Source: Bacteroidota bacterium (GTDB lineage: Bacteria > Bacteroidota > Bacteroidia > Bacteroidales > VadinHA17). From it: DNA of 45,256 nucleotides. Of this stretch, positions 15,715-24,419 are shown piece by piece. Below the pieces are notes generated by a model. That model was given only the letters and a program-made list of their open reading frames with translations, searched no databases and was not told where the DNA came from. The stretch covers positions 1 to 45,256 of the forward strand of contig QKGI01000043.1 of NCBI GenBank assembly GCA_003250475.1. The letters are read 5' to 3'. The position numbers and the translations under genes are program-made. The first letter of the stretch is position 1. Each line of letters starts with the position of its first letter.

Positions 15715-16491
15715 ATGGCAACAGAATTCAACAGAGTAGCTCTCTCCATCAACGCTCATCCCGATGATGCAGAGGCATGGAATGCGGGGGTGCTGAAGCT
15801 CCTGCATGACAAAGGATACACAATTGTTATTGCCACCATGACCGGCGGTGACCTGGGCGGGTGCAACATGAGCATGGAGGAGACGGCCAGGGTGCGTTAT
15901 GTGGAAGCCAAAGCCGCAGCCTCGGTGCTTGACGCGGAATATTATTCCATGGGAGGCATTGACGGATCACTGTTTGATACTCCGGAGATGAGGCTGAAGG
16001 TTATCTCCCTGATGAGAAAGGTCCGTGCCGGCATAGTATTCACACACCTTCCCAACGACTATCATCCTGATCACAGGGCTACCGCTGCCATTGTTGAGGC
16101 AGCAGCCATGGTTGCCTCGCTTGACCCGGTACCAGTGCCCGAGAAGCCGCTTGAGGTAACACCCCTGCTCTATCATACGTCGCCGCTGACATTGAACGAC
16201 CCGCTGGGTTCACAGATAATACCCCCGCACTTCTTTGTCGACGTATCCGGCGTGGTGGAGACAAAGATCGAGATGCTCGGCAAGCACGTATCGCAGCTTG
16301 AGCTGATGAAACACATGCACAGGATTGATGATTTCTTCGGCTTTGTGCTGGAGGGTAACAAGAACTATGGCAGGATGGCCGGTGTGGAATATGCAGAAGT
16401 GTACTGGCAGCACCTCGGCGGAGGCTTCCAGAAAGATCCGCAGGTTCAGCGTGATCTCAGTGAATTCATCGTTAAACAACAACAGATCTGA
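15715..16491 (+). CDS. PIG-L/LmbE-family N-acetylglucosaminyl deacetylase
   Basis: A 258-residue zinc deacetylase of the PIG-L family. Members remove the acetyl group from GlcNAc units, as in MshB, BshB, PIG-L and the archaeal chitobiose deacetylase Dac. The AHPDDAE motif at 14-20 supplies zinc ligands and the general base. The second site HPDH is at 117-120. There is no signal peptide, so it acts in the cytoplasm. It is 11 bases after PFK and its stop is one base before the ATG of the SIS gene, a tight operon link. The pairing with a GlmS-like SIS isomerase and ROK kinases points to GlcNAc catabolism rather than bacillithiol synthesis, whose other genes are absent here. Confidence 0.9.
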   Translation: MATEFNRVALSINAHPDDAEAWNAGVLKLLHDKGYTIVIATMTGGDLGGCNMSMEETARVRYVEAKAAASVLDAEYYSMGGIDGSLFDTPEMRLKVISLMRKVRAGIVFTHLPNDYHPDHRATAAIVEAAAMVASLDPVPVPEKPLEVTPLLYHTSPLTLNDPLGSQIIPPHFFVDVSGVVETKIEMLGKHVSQLELMKHMHRIDDFFGFVLEGNKNYGRMAGVEYAEVYWQHLGGGFQKDPQVQRDLSEFIVKQQQI

Positions 16492-16492
16492 T

Positions 16493-17509
16493 ATGAATTT
16501 GAATGACAAGAAATACAATAGATTCGCGCTGGTTCGCGAGATGATGGAGACACCCGGAATAATGAGCTCATTCCGGCCCGAGGTCTCCATACCCTTTATC
16601 CCCGCTTTCAAATCAAAAAAAGGACTCTTCCTTACGGGGGAGGGTAGCAGCAGGCTCTTTCCGGCAAAGAGGGCCATATTCTCATCGCTGAAGAAGGATT
16701 TTCTCCTTCCCGTGCTGACAGAGGGCTGTACGCAGGCGCTAGAATACAACCTGGATGATTTTGTCGTCTTTGCAGCCTCGAACTCAGGACAGACCAAGGA
16801 GGTGATACGCCTGGTAAAAGCACTGAAAGAGAAAAAGCATGATACCGTTTATGGTCTCACCGCAAATGAAGGGACCATGCTCGGGGAGTATGCCGATGCG
16901 GTTCATGTACTCAAGTGTGGCAGGGAAAATGCAGTGGCAGCCACAAAATCGGTAGTGGAGCAGGCCCTGTTTTATGATTCGCTGATGCGTAACCTGAGGG
17001 CGGAGAAGATGTCGGGACTGAAAAAAGCAGCCGGCCAGATGGAACAGGTGATGACGGCCCCGATAGACAGCAGTATTACAGATATGATACGCAACGCGGA
17101 TATGATATATTTTGCAGGTCGTGATAACGGTGTTGCGGCAGAGCTCGCCCTGAAGACAAATGAGATCACCAGGAAAAAATCGGCATTCCTCGAAGGCACC
17201 TTCGCCCTTCACGGCATAGAGGAGGTGATGAACAAGAATGAGGTCCTGGTCTGGGTTGACCCTTTTGAATATGACCATGACAAGTTTATGGAGTGCATCG
17301 TCAGGGGCGCAGAGGTTAATGTGATAACCATAGCCAGGGAGAAAACAATATTTCCCACCATAGTCATACCGGACGGCGGAGAATATGCCGAATACCTGCA
17401 GCTGGCTGCCGGATGGAATATCCTGGTAGAGACGGGCATCGCCCTGGGGATTGATCTTGATCATCCTAAGAGAGCAAGGAAAGTCGGGAATGAATATGTC
17501 CCATCCTGA
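16493..17509 (+). CDS. SIS-domain isomerase/deaminase, GlmS C-terminal/GlmD-like
   Basis: A 338-residue protein with two SIS domains and no glutaminase domain. The first SIS phosphosugar loop is SNSGQT at 96-101. The C-terminus DLDHPKRARKV resembles the closing segment of glucosamine-6-phosphate synthase, where the family has a DxDxPR pattern. The likely reaction is glucosamine 6-phosphate to fructose 6-phosphate plus ammonia, as for archaeal GlmD; a fructosamine-6-P deglycase or AgaS-type activity is possible. I chose the ATG at 16493 because the open frame before it overlaps the deacetylase, whereas this start is coupled to that stop. It lies directly behind PFK and PIG-L. Confidence 0.85.
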   Translation: MNLNDKKYNRFALVREMMETPGIMSSFRPEVSIPFIPAFKSKKGLFLTGEGSSRLFPAKRAIFSSLKKDFLLPVLTEGCTQALEYNLDDFVVFAASNSGQTKEVIRLVKALKEKKHDTVYGLTANEGTMLGEYADAVHVLKCGRENAVAATKSVVEQALFYDSLMRNLRAEKMSGLKKAAGQMEQVMTAPIDSSITDMIRNADMIYFAGRDNGVAAELALKTNEITRKKSAFLEGTFALHGIEEVMNKNEVLVWVDPFEYDHDKFMECIVRGAEVNVITIAREKTIFPTIVIPDGGEYAEYLQLAAGWNILVETGIALGIDLDHPKRARKVGNEYVPS

Positions 17510-17720
17510 GGTTTTCAGGCACCCCGGCCACGGGTGTAATTTATTTTCTTCGGTGTTATCTAAAACGTATATTTACGGTTAGTTTAACATTGTTTCTTAC
17601 AATGAAGCACCTGTATTTCCCGGGAGGGGGCCGGACCGGCGGGTTGTACGCAGCCGGGCACAAAAGAAATACCAACCCTCTTTCGGGTGTTCTGTCGCAC
17701 CTTGTTAACCGTGGGTTATT

Positions 17721-18701
17721 ATGATGAATAAGAAAAAAGTAGTCGTCGGTATAGATATCGGAGGTACCAATACGGTCTATGGTTTTATCGACCGGGAAGG
17801 CAATATCGTTACCGGGGATCAGATAATAACCACACACTATGATGAGCCCGAGGTCTTCGTTGCCGCTCTCTATGAGAAAATGATGATCACGGCATCCAGG
17901 CTCGGCAGTGAGCTTGAGATTCTTGGTTTTGGCATCGGCGCTCCCATGGGAAACATCAACAAGGGCACCATAGAATACCCTGCGGACCTGCCATGGAAAG
18001 GTATCATCCCGCTGGCAGATATCTTTGGAAAACACACCTCTCTGCCGGTTATCGTGACCAATGATGCCAACGCTGCAGCCGTGGGCGAGATGGTCTACGG
18101 CGGAGCTAAAGGGATGAGGAACTTCGTTGTGATAACCCTCGGGACAGGCCTGGGAAGCGGTCTTGTTGTAGACGGAAAGCTGGTTTACGGTCATGACGGC
18201 TTTGCAGGCGAGATAGGCCATACATCTATCAGGCCGGGGGTCTCCAACCGCGACTGCGGGTGCGGACGCAAGGGTTGCCTGGAGACCTATGTGTCATCTA
18301 CCGGTCTCAAACGTACGGTACTCAAGATCATGGCCGACAGGCTTGATGACAGTGAGCTCCGGCGCTTCAGCTTCGAGGAGCTGGATTCAAAGAAGATCTA
18401 TGAGGCAGCCCTCCGGGGTGACCCTATTGCCTGCGAGGCTTTTGAACATACCGGCGCCATGCTTGGCTTTAAGCTTGCAGATGTTGTTGCACATACAAAT
18501 CCCGAAGCAATCTTCCTCTTCGGAGGTCTGGCCCTGGCCAAGGATCTCATCTTTGAGCCGGCAAGAGAACATATGGAAAAGAACCTGCTCTATATATACC
18601 GTGACAAGGTGAAGCTTTTACCGTCGGAGCTCAGCACGCAAAACGCAGCGGTGCTGGGTGCCGGTTCACTCGTCTGGTCTGCCGCAGACCAGGAGCAGTA
18701 A
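17721..18701 (+). CDS. ROK-family sugar kinase (paralog 2)
   Basis: A 326-residue ROK kinase closely related to the one at 12790-13743. Both share GTIE(x)xxxLxWKGIIPL, TNDANAAA, LGTGLGSG and the zinc motifs. DIGGTNT is at 12-18, and the EIGH and CGCGRKGC motifs are intact. The two probably differ in sugar specificity. It follows the SIS gene by 211 bases, where no strong promoter is seen, and precedes a small membrane protein by 12 bases. ATG codons at 17721 and 17724 are both possible starts. Confidence 0.9.
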   Translation: MMNKKKVVVGIDIGGTNTVYGFIDREGNIVTGDQIITTHYDEPEVFVAALYEKMMITASRLGSELEILGFGIGAPMGNINKGTIEYPADLPWKGIIPLADIFGKHTSLPVIVTNDANAAAVGEMVYGGAKGMRNFVVITLGTGLGSGLVVDGKLVYGHDGFAGEIGHTSIRPGVSNRDCGCGRKGCLETYVSSTGLKRTVLKIMADRLDDSELRRFSFEELDSKKIYEAALRGDPIACEAFEHTGAMLGFKLADVVAHTNPEAIFLFGGLALAKDLIFEPAREHMEKNLLYIYRDKVKLLPSELSTQNAAVLGAGSLVWSAADQEQ

Positions 18702-18713
18702 AGAGTACAGTGC

Positions 18714-19106
18714 ATGAATAAATACAGTTTCCCGGAGATGATGAGCTATATCGTAGGCGCCCTTTTTGTGGTGATTGTCTTCTCCATTGCATATGCCTAT
18801 CTCAAACCACATAAGCTGCATCACACAAGACCTCTCTCAACACTGGCCCTCAAGGGCAGTTATATGCTCTATCTCATGGTCATGCTGATCATCATTTACC
18901 TTGCCAGCCTCAGGGGAGGAGGATTGAGCAATGTGTTCGACGGTCCTGAATTCTTTATTTTCCTGGTAGTGTTGTTTGTCCCCACAACAGGGATCCTGTC
19001 GCGGAAGATTACCCGCTTCAGCGGTAAAAGGGTACGATATAACCTGATCTTTACAATTGTAAACATATTGATGACAATAACAGTGCTATTGCTGTACAGA
19101 CTTTAG
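18714..19106 (+). CDS. Small membrane protein with about four transmembrane helices
   Basis: 130 residues, not recognised as a named family. Hydrophobic segments lie at about 10-29, 46-65, 79-96 and 108-128, with basic loops such as KPHKLHHTR and SRKITRFSGKRVR between them. The whole protein is membrane embedded. It starts 12 bases after the ROK kinase and is followed by an acyl-CoA synthetase gene after 60 bases. Its role cannot be inferred. Confidence 0.75.
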   Translation: MNKYSFPEMMSYIVGALFVVIVFSIAYAYLKPHKLHHTRPLSTLALKGSYMLYLMVMLIIIYLASLRGGGLSNVFDGPEFFIFLVVLFVPTTGILSRKITRFSGKRVRYNLIFTIVNILMTITVLLLYRL

Positions 19107-19166
19107 GCATACCTAATATCAGAAAAGATTACATTTGCTCCATAAAAACAGAAAAACTTCAAAGTG

Positions 19167-20819
19167 ATGATTAAGGAAAGATTTATCTCCTACGTGGAGG
19201 AGAGTATTAAAAAGAACTGGGATATTGAAGCACTATCGAATTACCGTGAGAAGGGATTCACCTACAGGGAGATTGCTGCAATAATGGTTAAACATCACAT
19301 TGCCTTCCGTGATTACGGCGTGCAGGAGGGGGATAAAATTGTGCTGCTTGGCAGGAACTCAGCCAACTGGTGCGCAATGTATCTCGCCGTGGTTACCTAT
19401 GGTGCGGTTGTCGTACCGGTTCTGCCTGACTTCAAGCCTGAAGACCTCCATAATATCATCAACCACTCAGATGCAAAGCTTCTGTATATAGACGATAAGA
19501 TATGGGAGCTCCTTGATCCGGAGAAGATCAGGGAGATACAGTGGGTCAAGAGCCTCGACACTTTCGAAATGATTATGAGCCGTTCTGAAAAGATGACGGG
19601 TATCTACAACTCCCTTGATGAAAACTTTGCAAAAGAATACCCGGACTTCAGTCCTGCCGACATTAAGTTCTCTGACATAGACAATGAAAAGCTGGCAGTG
19701 CTGAGTTATACTTCCGGCACCACCGGTTTTTCAAAAGGGGTAATGATACCGCACAGGAGCCTGGCAGCTAACATTAAGTATGCGCAGCACAATATGCCCC
19801 TGGAGCCCGGCGACCCTGTCGTCTCGTTTCTCCCGCTGGCGCATACTTACGGCTGTGCCTTTGAATTTCTGTTTCCTTTTACCTACGGGTGCCATATCAC
19901 AATACTGACAAAGACGCCGTCTCCCCAGGTACTCATCCAGGCCTTCAAGGAGATAAGGCCCAGGCTTATCCTTTCCGTTCCACTTGTTATCGAGAAGGTT
20001 TACAAAAAACAGCTTCTTCCTGTTATCAGCAAGCCTGCCATGAAAGTGCTTCTGAAGGTGCCCGGCATCAACAGGATCCTCTTCAGGAAGGTACGCGAGA
20101 AACTTGAAACAAGCTTCGGGGGACGCTTCAAGGAACTGGTGATAGGCGGCGCTGCTTTTAACGCTGATGCCGAGAAATTCTTCAGGAAGATAGGCATGCG
20201 TTTCGCCGTGGGCTATGGTATGACCGAGTGCGGACCCCTGATCAGCTACGACGGATGGAAAACGGCCCGGCTGGGGTCATGCGGCAAGGCCGTTGATGCC
20301 CTGGAGGTAAAGATCGATTCACCCGACCAGGAGAAGACCGTGGGAGAAATAATCCTTCGCGGTGACAGCGTGATGCTGGGGTATTACAAAAACGAGAAGG
20401 CCACCAGTGAGGTGATTGACGAAGACGGATGGATGCATACCGGCGACCTGGGTGTCATCGACAGGGACGGGTATATCTATATAAAAGGGAGGAGCAAGGA
20501 TATGCTTCTTGGCCCGTCAGGAAAGAATATCTATCCTGAGGAGATAGAATCCCTGATAAACAACTACAAATATGTCACCGAAGCCGTGGTCATCTCGGAG
20601 GATAATAAGCTTGTGGGACTCATTTACCCGGATCACGAGGCACTTAAGGCAGACAATATCAGTGATGACGGGCTTGCGGCTGTGCTTGACGGGATACGCA
20701 GGGAGGTGAACAACAGGGTACCTGAATATATGGCCGTGACCAAATTCAGGGTTCATCCCGAGGAGTTTGCCAAGACGCCAAAGAAAAGCATCAAGCGCTA
20801 CCTTTACATGAAAGAGTAA
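19167..20819 (+). CDS. Long-chain acyl-CoA synthetase (AMP-binding enzyme)
   Basis: About 550 residues. Activates a fatty acid to acyl-CoA through an acyl-AMP intermediate. SGTTGFSKG near 183-191 is the AMP-forming P-loop signature. YGMTECGP is the A5 motif. DGWMHTGDLG and YIKGRSKDM form A7/A8, and the terminal KTPKKSIKRY holds the A10 lysine. All are intact. The frame also opens with GTG at 19164; I prefer the adjacent ATG. It is followed by a strong terminator hairpin at 20834-20860. The fatty acid substrate is unknown. It is soluble or peripherally membrane bound, with no signal peptide. Confidence 0.92.
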   Translation: MIKERFISYVEESIKKNWDIEALSNYREKGFTYREIAAIMVKHHIAFRDYGVQEGDKIVLLGRNSANWCAMYLAVVTYGAVVVPVLPDFKPEDLHNIINHSDAKLLYIDDKIWELLDPEKIREIQWVKSLDTFEMIMSRSEKMTGIYNSLDENFAKEYPDFSPADIKFSDIDNEKLAVLSYTSGTTGFSKGVMIPHRSLAANIKYAQHNMPLEPGDPVVSFLPLAHTYGCAFEFLFPFTYGCHITILTKTPSPQVLIQAFKEIRPRLILSVPLVIEKVYKKQLLPVISKPAMKVLLKVPGINRILFRKVREKLETSFGGRFKELVIGGAAFNADAEKFFRKIGMRFAVGYGMTECGPLISYDGWKTARLGSCGKAVDALEVKIDSPDQEKTVGEIILRGDSVMLGYYKNEKATSEVIDEDGWMHTGDLGVIDRDGYIYIKGRSKDMLLGPSGKNIYPEEIESLINNYKYVTEAVVISEDNKLVGLIYPDHEALKADNISDDGLAAVLDGIRREVNNRVPEYMAVTKFRVHPEEFAKTPKKSIKRYLYMKE

Positions 20820-20833
20820 TCAAATAATATCGC

Positions 20834-20860
20834 AGAGGCCCCGGGAGGGCCTCTCCTTTA
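20834..20860 (+). terminator. Intrinsic terminator after the acyl-CoA synthetase gene
   Basis: AGAGGCCC-CGGGA-GGGCCTCT, a perfect 8-bp GC-rich stem followed by CCTTTAATATTTT. It lies between the acyl-CoA synthetase stop at 20819 and the ispD start at 20871. Confidence 0.75.
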
Positions 20861-20870
20861 ATATTTTGCC

Positions 20871-21545
20871 GTGAAAAAATATTGCATCATAGTGGCCGGT
20901 GGCAGCGGACAAAGAATGAAGTCCGTCATTCCCAAACAGTTCCTCCCGCTTGAAGGCAGACCTCTGCTGATGCATACTATCGAAAGGTTTCACTCATTTG
21001 ACAGCTCCATCGGGCTGATACTTGTGCTTCCCGCAGATTACCACTCACACTGGCAACGGCTCTGCACAGAACACTCATTCACCATACGCCACAGCCTTGT
21101 GGCCGGTGGTGAAGAGAGGTTTCATTCCGTCAGGGCAGGCATGGCCTGTGTGACCGAAGAGTCGCTGGTAGCCATCCATGACGGTGTGAGGCCTCTTGTC
21201 AGCCATGATACCATATGGCGTTGCTTTGCCGATGCCGAGGAATTCGGGAATGCAGTGCCCTTTGTAGGACCTGCAGATTCAGTGAGGCTGCTTGAAGGAG
21301 ATGACAGCAGGCCACTGTCCAGGGATGAGGTAAGGCTGATACAGACACCGCAAGTGTTTCGCGGCAGCATTATCATTAAGGCCTATGACCAGGATTTTAG
21401 TCCTGCATTCACCGATGATGCCACGGTGGCTGAAGCAGCAGGCATTAAGATACATCTCACCCACGGTAACAGGGAGAACATAAAGATAACCACCCCGGAG
21501 GACCTGGCCGTTGCTCATGCACTGGCCGGCGTGCTCAGGCAATGA
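20871..21545 (+). CDS. ispD: 2-C-methyl-D-erythritol 4-phosphate cytidylyltransferase
   Basis: A 224-residue cytoplasmic enzyme of the MEP isoprenoid pathway, coupling CTP with methylerythritol 4-phosphate. The nucleotide-binding loop GGSGQRM at 10-16 and PKQF at 21-24 are intact, as is the HDGVRPL segment. The start is GTG at 20871: the first ATG in frame would cut through the nucleotide-binding loop. The terminator just upstream means it needs a promoter in the short gap after 20854 or readthrough. It ends 13 bases before the GNAT-like gene. Confidence 0.94.
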   Translation: MKKYCIIVAGGSGQRMKSVIPKQFLPLEGRPLLMHTIERFHSFDSSIGLILVLPADYHSHWQRLCTEHSFTIRHSLVAGGEERFHSVRAGMACVTEESLVAIHDGVRPLVSHDTIWRCFADAEEFGNAVPFVGPADSVRLLEGDDSRPLSRDEVRLIQTPQVFRGSIIIKAYDQDFSPAFTDDATVAEAAGIKIHLTHGNRENIKITTPEDLAVAHALAGVLRQ

Positions 21546-21558
21546 AAGGTACCTACCA

Positions 21559-22680
21559 ATGGATCAGGAGCGCATAATTGACCACAAGAAACTGGAGATA
21601 AGAAGAACCAGGAAGGCAGATGATGACATAATAAGCCTTCTGAAAGAAACCGTACTCGGTTCGCAGGGAGGCATACGCTACTCGATGCAAAATACCGCTG
21701 AGAGGATCAAAGCTTACGGTGATGGTCTCTCCTTCATGGCCCTGTTCAAGAGAGACAGTCTTAAAGGTGTCATTGGTCTTTGTCGCAGGATCACCAAAAA
21801 CAGGAACGAGAAAATTTCATCGGTATATCTCAGGTATCTGGCTGTACAGAGTGCCTTTCAGACAGAAAAGGCGCCGGAGAAGAGAAGGGAACGGCTTACC
21901 CTTGCCGGCGACACGTTCAAGCAGAAGATACTCTCTGTCATAAGAGACCCCCGGCAGGTTACCGGGGAGGAGGAGGCAGCCTCCGGCCCTCATGTTATGT
22001 ACGCATATGTAGAGAGCCGGAATGAGAGGTCGAGAAACCTGGTGAACCAGGCGGGATACGAATACATACGCTCCTTTCTTACTGTCGCATTCAGCCGGTT
22101 CAATCCCCGGACAAACGATCATGTCACCAGGCTGACACCAGGGGAGGAGAAGGCAATGTCGCGACTCCTTGACGAGCAGTACGGCGACTATTGCTTCTAC
22201 ACGGATGAGTTTACCTTTTATGATCACAGGTACTATGTACTTAAAAAAGAGGGAGAGATCATTGCCGGCGTAGGAGCAATACCGGCACAGTACCGGGTAG
22301 TAAACGTACCCGGGATATGGGGATGGCTGATGATGAAGGTGTTGCCTCATGTTCCGTATTACAGGAGACTCTTCCGCCCGGAAGAGTTCAGGTATATCAT
22401 CTTCAATGCTATATACTGCAGGCAAGGCCATGAGGGCCGGCTGCCCGACCTGTTCGAGGCAGTATGCGCCGGGGAGGGATACAATACGGCACTTACCTGG
22501 CTAGATGACCATTCCAGGCTCTTTGAGACACTCAGAACCAACAGGAGAATGGGTGTGCTTAACAGGATGCTGAATGCAAAACCGGGACTGGTTTACGCAT
22601 TGTTCACAGGAATGACACAGGAGGAGACGGAGAAATTTTATGATTCTCCGGCATACATTTCCGGGTTTGACTTTTCATAA
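21559..22680 (+). CDS. GNAT-like acyltransferase-fold protein
   Basis: About 373 residues from the ATG at 21559; the open frame extends upstream into ispD, but the later ATG avoids the overlap. Residues of the type YVESRNERSRNLVNQAGYEY, near the middle, resemble the C-terminal acetyl-CoA-binding part of GNAT N-acetyltransferases. The C-terminal half carries a second beta-alpha pattern (YYVLKKEGEIIAGVGAIPAQYR), so it may be a tandem GNAT. The substrate is unknown. It lies between ispD and the fucosidase gene, 21 bases from the latter. Confidence 0.7.
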   Translation: MDQERIIDHKKLEIRRTRKADDDIISLLKETVLGSQGGIRYSMQNTAERIKAYGDGLSFMALFKRDSLKGVIGLCRRITKNRNEKISSVYLRYLAVQSAFQTEKAPEKRRERLTLAGDTFKQKILSVIRDPRQVTGEEEAASGPHVMYAYVESRNERSRNLVNQAGYEYIRSFLTVAFSRFNPRTNDHVTRLTPGEEKAMSRLLDEQYGDYCFYTDEFTFYDHRYYVLKKEGEIIAGVGAIPAQYRVVNVPGIWGWLMMKVLPHVPYYRRLFRPEEFRYIIFNAIYCRQGHEGRLPDLFEAVCAGEGYNTALTWLDDHSRLFETLRTNRRMGVLNRMLNAKPGLVYALFTGMTQEETEKFYDSPAYISGFDFS

Positions 22681-22701
22681 CTAACTGATAAAAACCGGTT
22701 C

Positions 22702-24162
22702 ATGACAGTAAGAAACAGACTTTATCCCTGCACACTTCTTGCAGGAGCGTTGCTTTTTTGTCTCTCACTGACGGCATCAGCCCAGGAGAGTGATGAGAGG
22801 TATGTGCCGGAGACGGATTCCCTGGTACTTGACAAACTGGAACAATGGCAGGATCTCAAGTTCGGGCTGCTGATGCATTGGGGGCCGTACAGCCAGTGGG
22901 GCATAGTTGAATCATGGTCAATATGCTCCGAGGATGAAGACTGGTGCCGCAGGAAGAACCCTGACTACGGGGAATATAAAAAGCAATATGAGGCGCTGAA
23001 GCTGAGCTTCAACCCGGTAGGGTTCGATCCGGTAAAATGGGCGGCAGCAGCCAGGGATGCCGGAATGAAATACATGATATTCACGACAAAACACCATGAT
23101 GGCTTTTCAATGTTTGACACCAGGCTGACAGACTACAGGATCACGGATGCGGAGTGCCCGTTCAGTGTTAATCCCCGGGCCAATGTGACCAGGGAGATAT
23201 TCAATGCCTTCCGTGAACAGGGACTATGGACCGGGGCTTACTTCTCAAAGCCTGACTGGCATAACGAGAACTACTGGTGGCCTAACTTCGCCACACCCGA
23301 CAGGAATGTAAATTACAGCATAAGAGACTACCCGGAACGGTGGGAAAAGTTTGTCGGGTTCACCCACGGACAGATCATGGAGCTCCTGGGGGGTGATTAC
23401 GGCCAGGTCGACATCCTGTGGCTCGACGGCGGATGGGTCCGTAAGATGACGGAAGAGGAGGAGCGGGGCTACCGTCAGTCTGCCGGTCATAAGTTTGTCA
23501 GGGTACAGAGCCAGGATATCCGCATGGATGAGCTGGTGGCAAAAGCAAGGGAGAAACAGCCGGGACTGATTGTTGTTGACAGGGCGGTCTACGGCAGGAA
23601 CCAGAACTATCTCACTCCTGAGAACAGGGTCCCGGAGAAAGCCCTCCCATACCCGTGGGAGTCATGCATCATCGCAGGAGGAGGATGGGCATGGGTGCCG
23701 AACCCCAGGTTCATGTCCGGGAGAGAGGCCGTACATTTGCTCATCGATATAGTTATCAAGGGAGGAAACCTTCTTCTGAATATCGGGCCGGCTCCCGACG
23801 GCACATGGCCGGAAGGAGCATATGCTCTCCTCAGGGATATAGGCAGATGGATGAGGGTCAACGGCGAAGCTATATACGGGACAAGGGCAATGGCTCCGTA
23901 TAAGGACGGCAAGGTGTGTATCAACAGGAAAGACGATGACACCTGGTACCTCTTTTATTTGGCTGATGAGGGAGAAGAGATGCCTTCAACTGTAACGATG
24001 AACGGGCTGACCCTGCCGGAAGGAGCAAAAGTGACCGTCCCCGGTACCGGGCAAAGCTGCTCGTGGAAGAACAGCGCAGGCTCATTCACTGTCTACCTGC
24101 CCCGGAAGGTGAGGCAAAACCCACCTTCTGACTATGCCTGGGTGATGAAGATAAGACTCTGA
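22702..24162 (+). CDS. GH29 alpha-L-fucosidase, secreted
   Basis: A 486-residue retaining fucosidase. Residues 1-28 are a signal peptide ending ASAQE, so it is exported to the periplasm or surface. Family signatures: GLLMHWGPYS at about 55-64, KHHDGF at 130-135 and VDILWLDGGW with the nucleophile Asp242. The acid/base residue of GH29 is variable and is not assigned. A C-terminal beta domain (about 390-486) follows the catalytic barrel. It releases fucose from glycans, matching the mannosidase in the same block. It is the last plus-strand gene of the block and converges with the LytTR regulator. Confidence 0.93.
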   Translation: MTVRNRLYPCTLLAGALLFCLSLTASAQESDERYVPETDSLVLDKLEQWQDLKFGLLMHWGPYSQWGIVESWSICSEDEDWCRRKNPDYGEYKKQYEALKLSFNPVGFDPVKWAAAARDAGMKYMIFTTKHHDGFSMFDTRLTDYRITDAECPFSVNPRANVTREIFNAFREQGLWTGAYFSKPDWHNENYWWPNFATPDRNVNYSIRDYPERWEKFVGFTHGQIMELLGGDYGQVDILWLDGGWVRKMTEEEERGYRQSAGHKFVRVQSQDIRMDELVAKAREKQPGLIVVDRAVYGRNQNYLTPENRVPEKALPYPWESCIIAGGGWAWVPNPRFMSGREAVHLLIDIVIKGGNLLLNIGPAPDGTWPEGAYALLRDIGRWMRVNGEAIYGTRAMAPYKDGKVCINRKDDDTWYLFYLADEGEEMPSTVTMNGLTLPEGAKVTVPGTGQSCSWKNSAGSFTVYLPRKVRQNPPSDYAWVMKIRL

Positions 24163-24182
24163 TACTGCACGTCTAAAAACGC

Positions 24183-24230
24183 GCCACACAGACCTTTGTG
24201 TAATGCTCCTGGCATCATGATCTGTGTGGC
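24183..24230. repeat. Inverted repeat downstream of the fucosidase gene
   Basis: GCCACACAGA at 24183-24192 pairs with TCTGTGTGGC at 24221-24230, a perfect 10-bp stem with a 28-base loop. There is no T tract after it, so it is not a classical intrinsic terminator. It may still fold at the 3' end of the fucosidase message. Confidence 0.5.
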
Positions 24231-24419
24231 CTGACAGGGAAATGGGGGGAAGAACCACCTGTCATTGAAGTTATTAGAGGACTACCTTGTCTTTATTTTA
24301 CGTATTGCGTATTAAAGGTTGTAAAAAGTCTTATCAATACAAAGACAAACTTTCTCAATTGTATGAACGGGGGTATCTAAAGTATGACGGGGCCGTTTTG
24401 TATGATAATGTAAAGCAGG

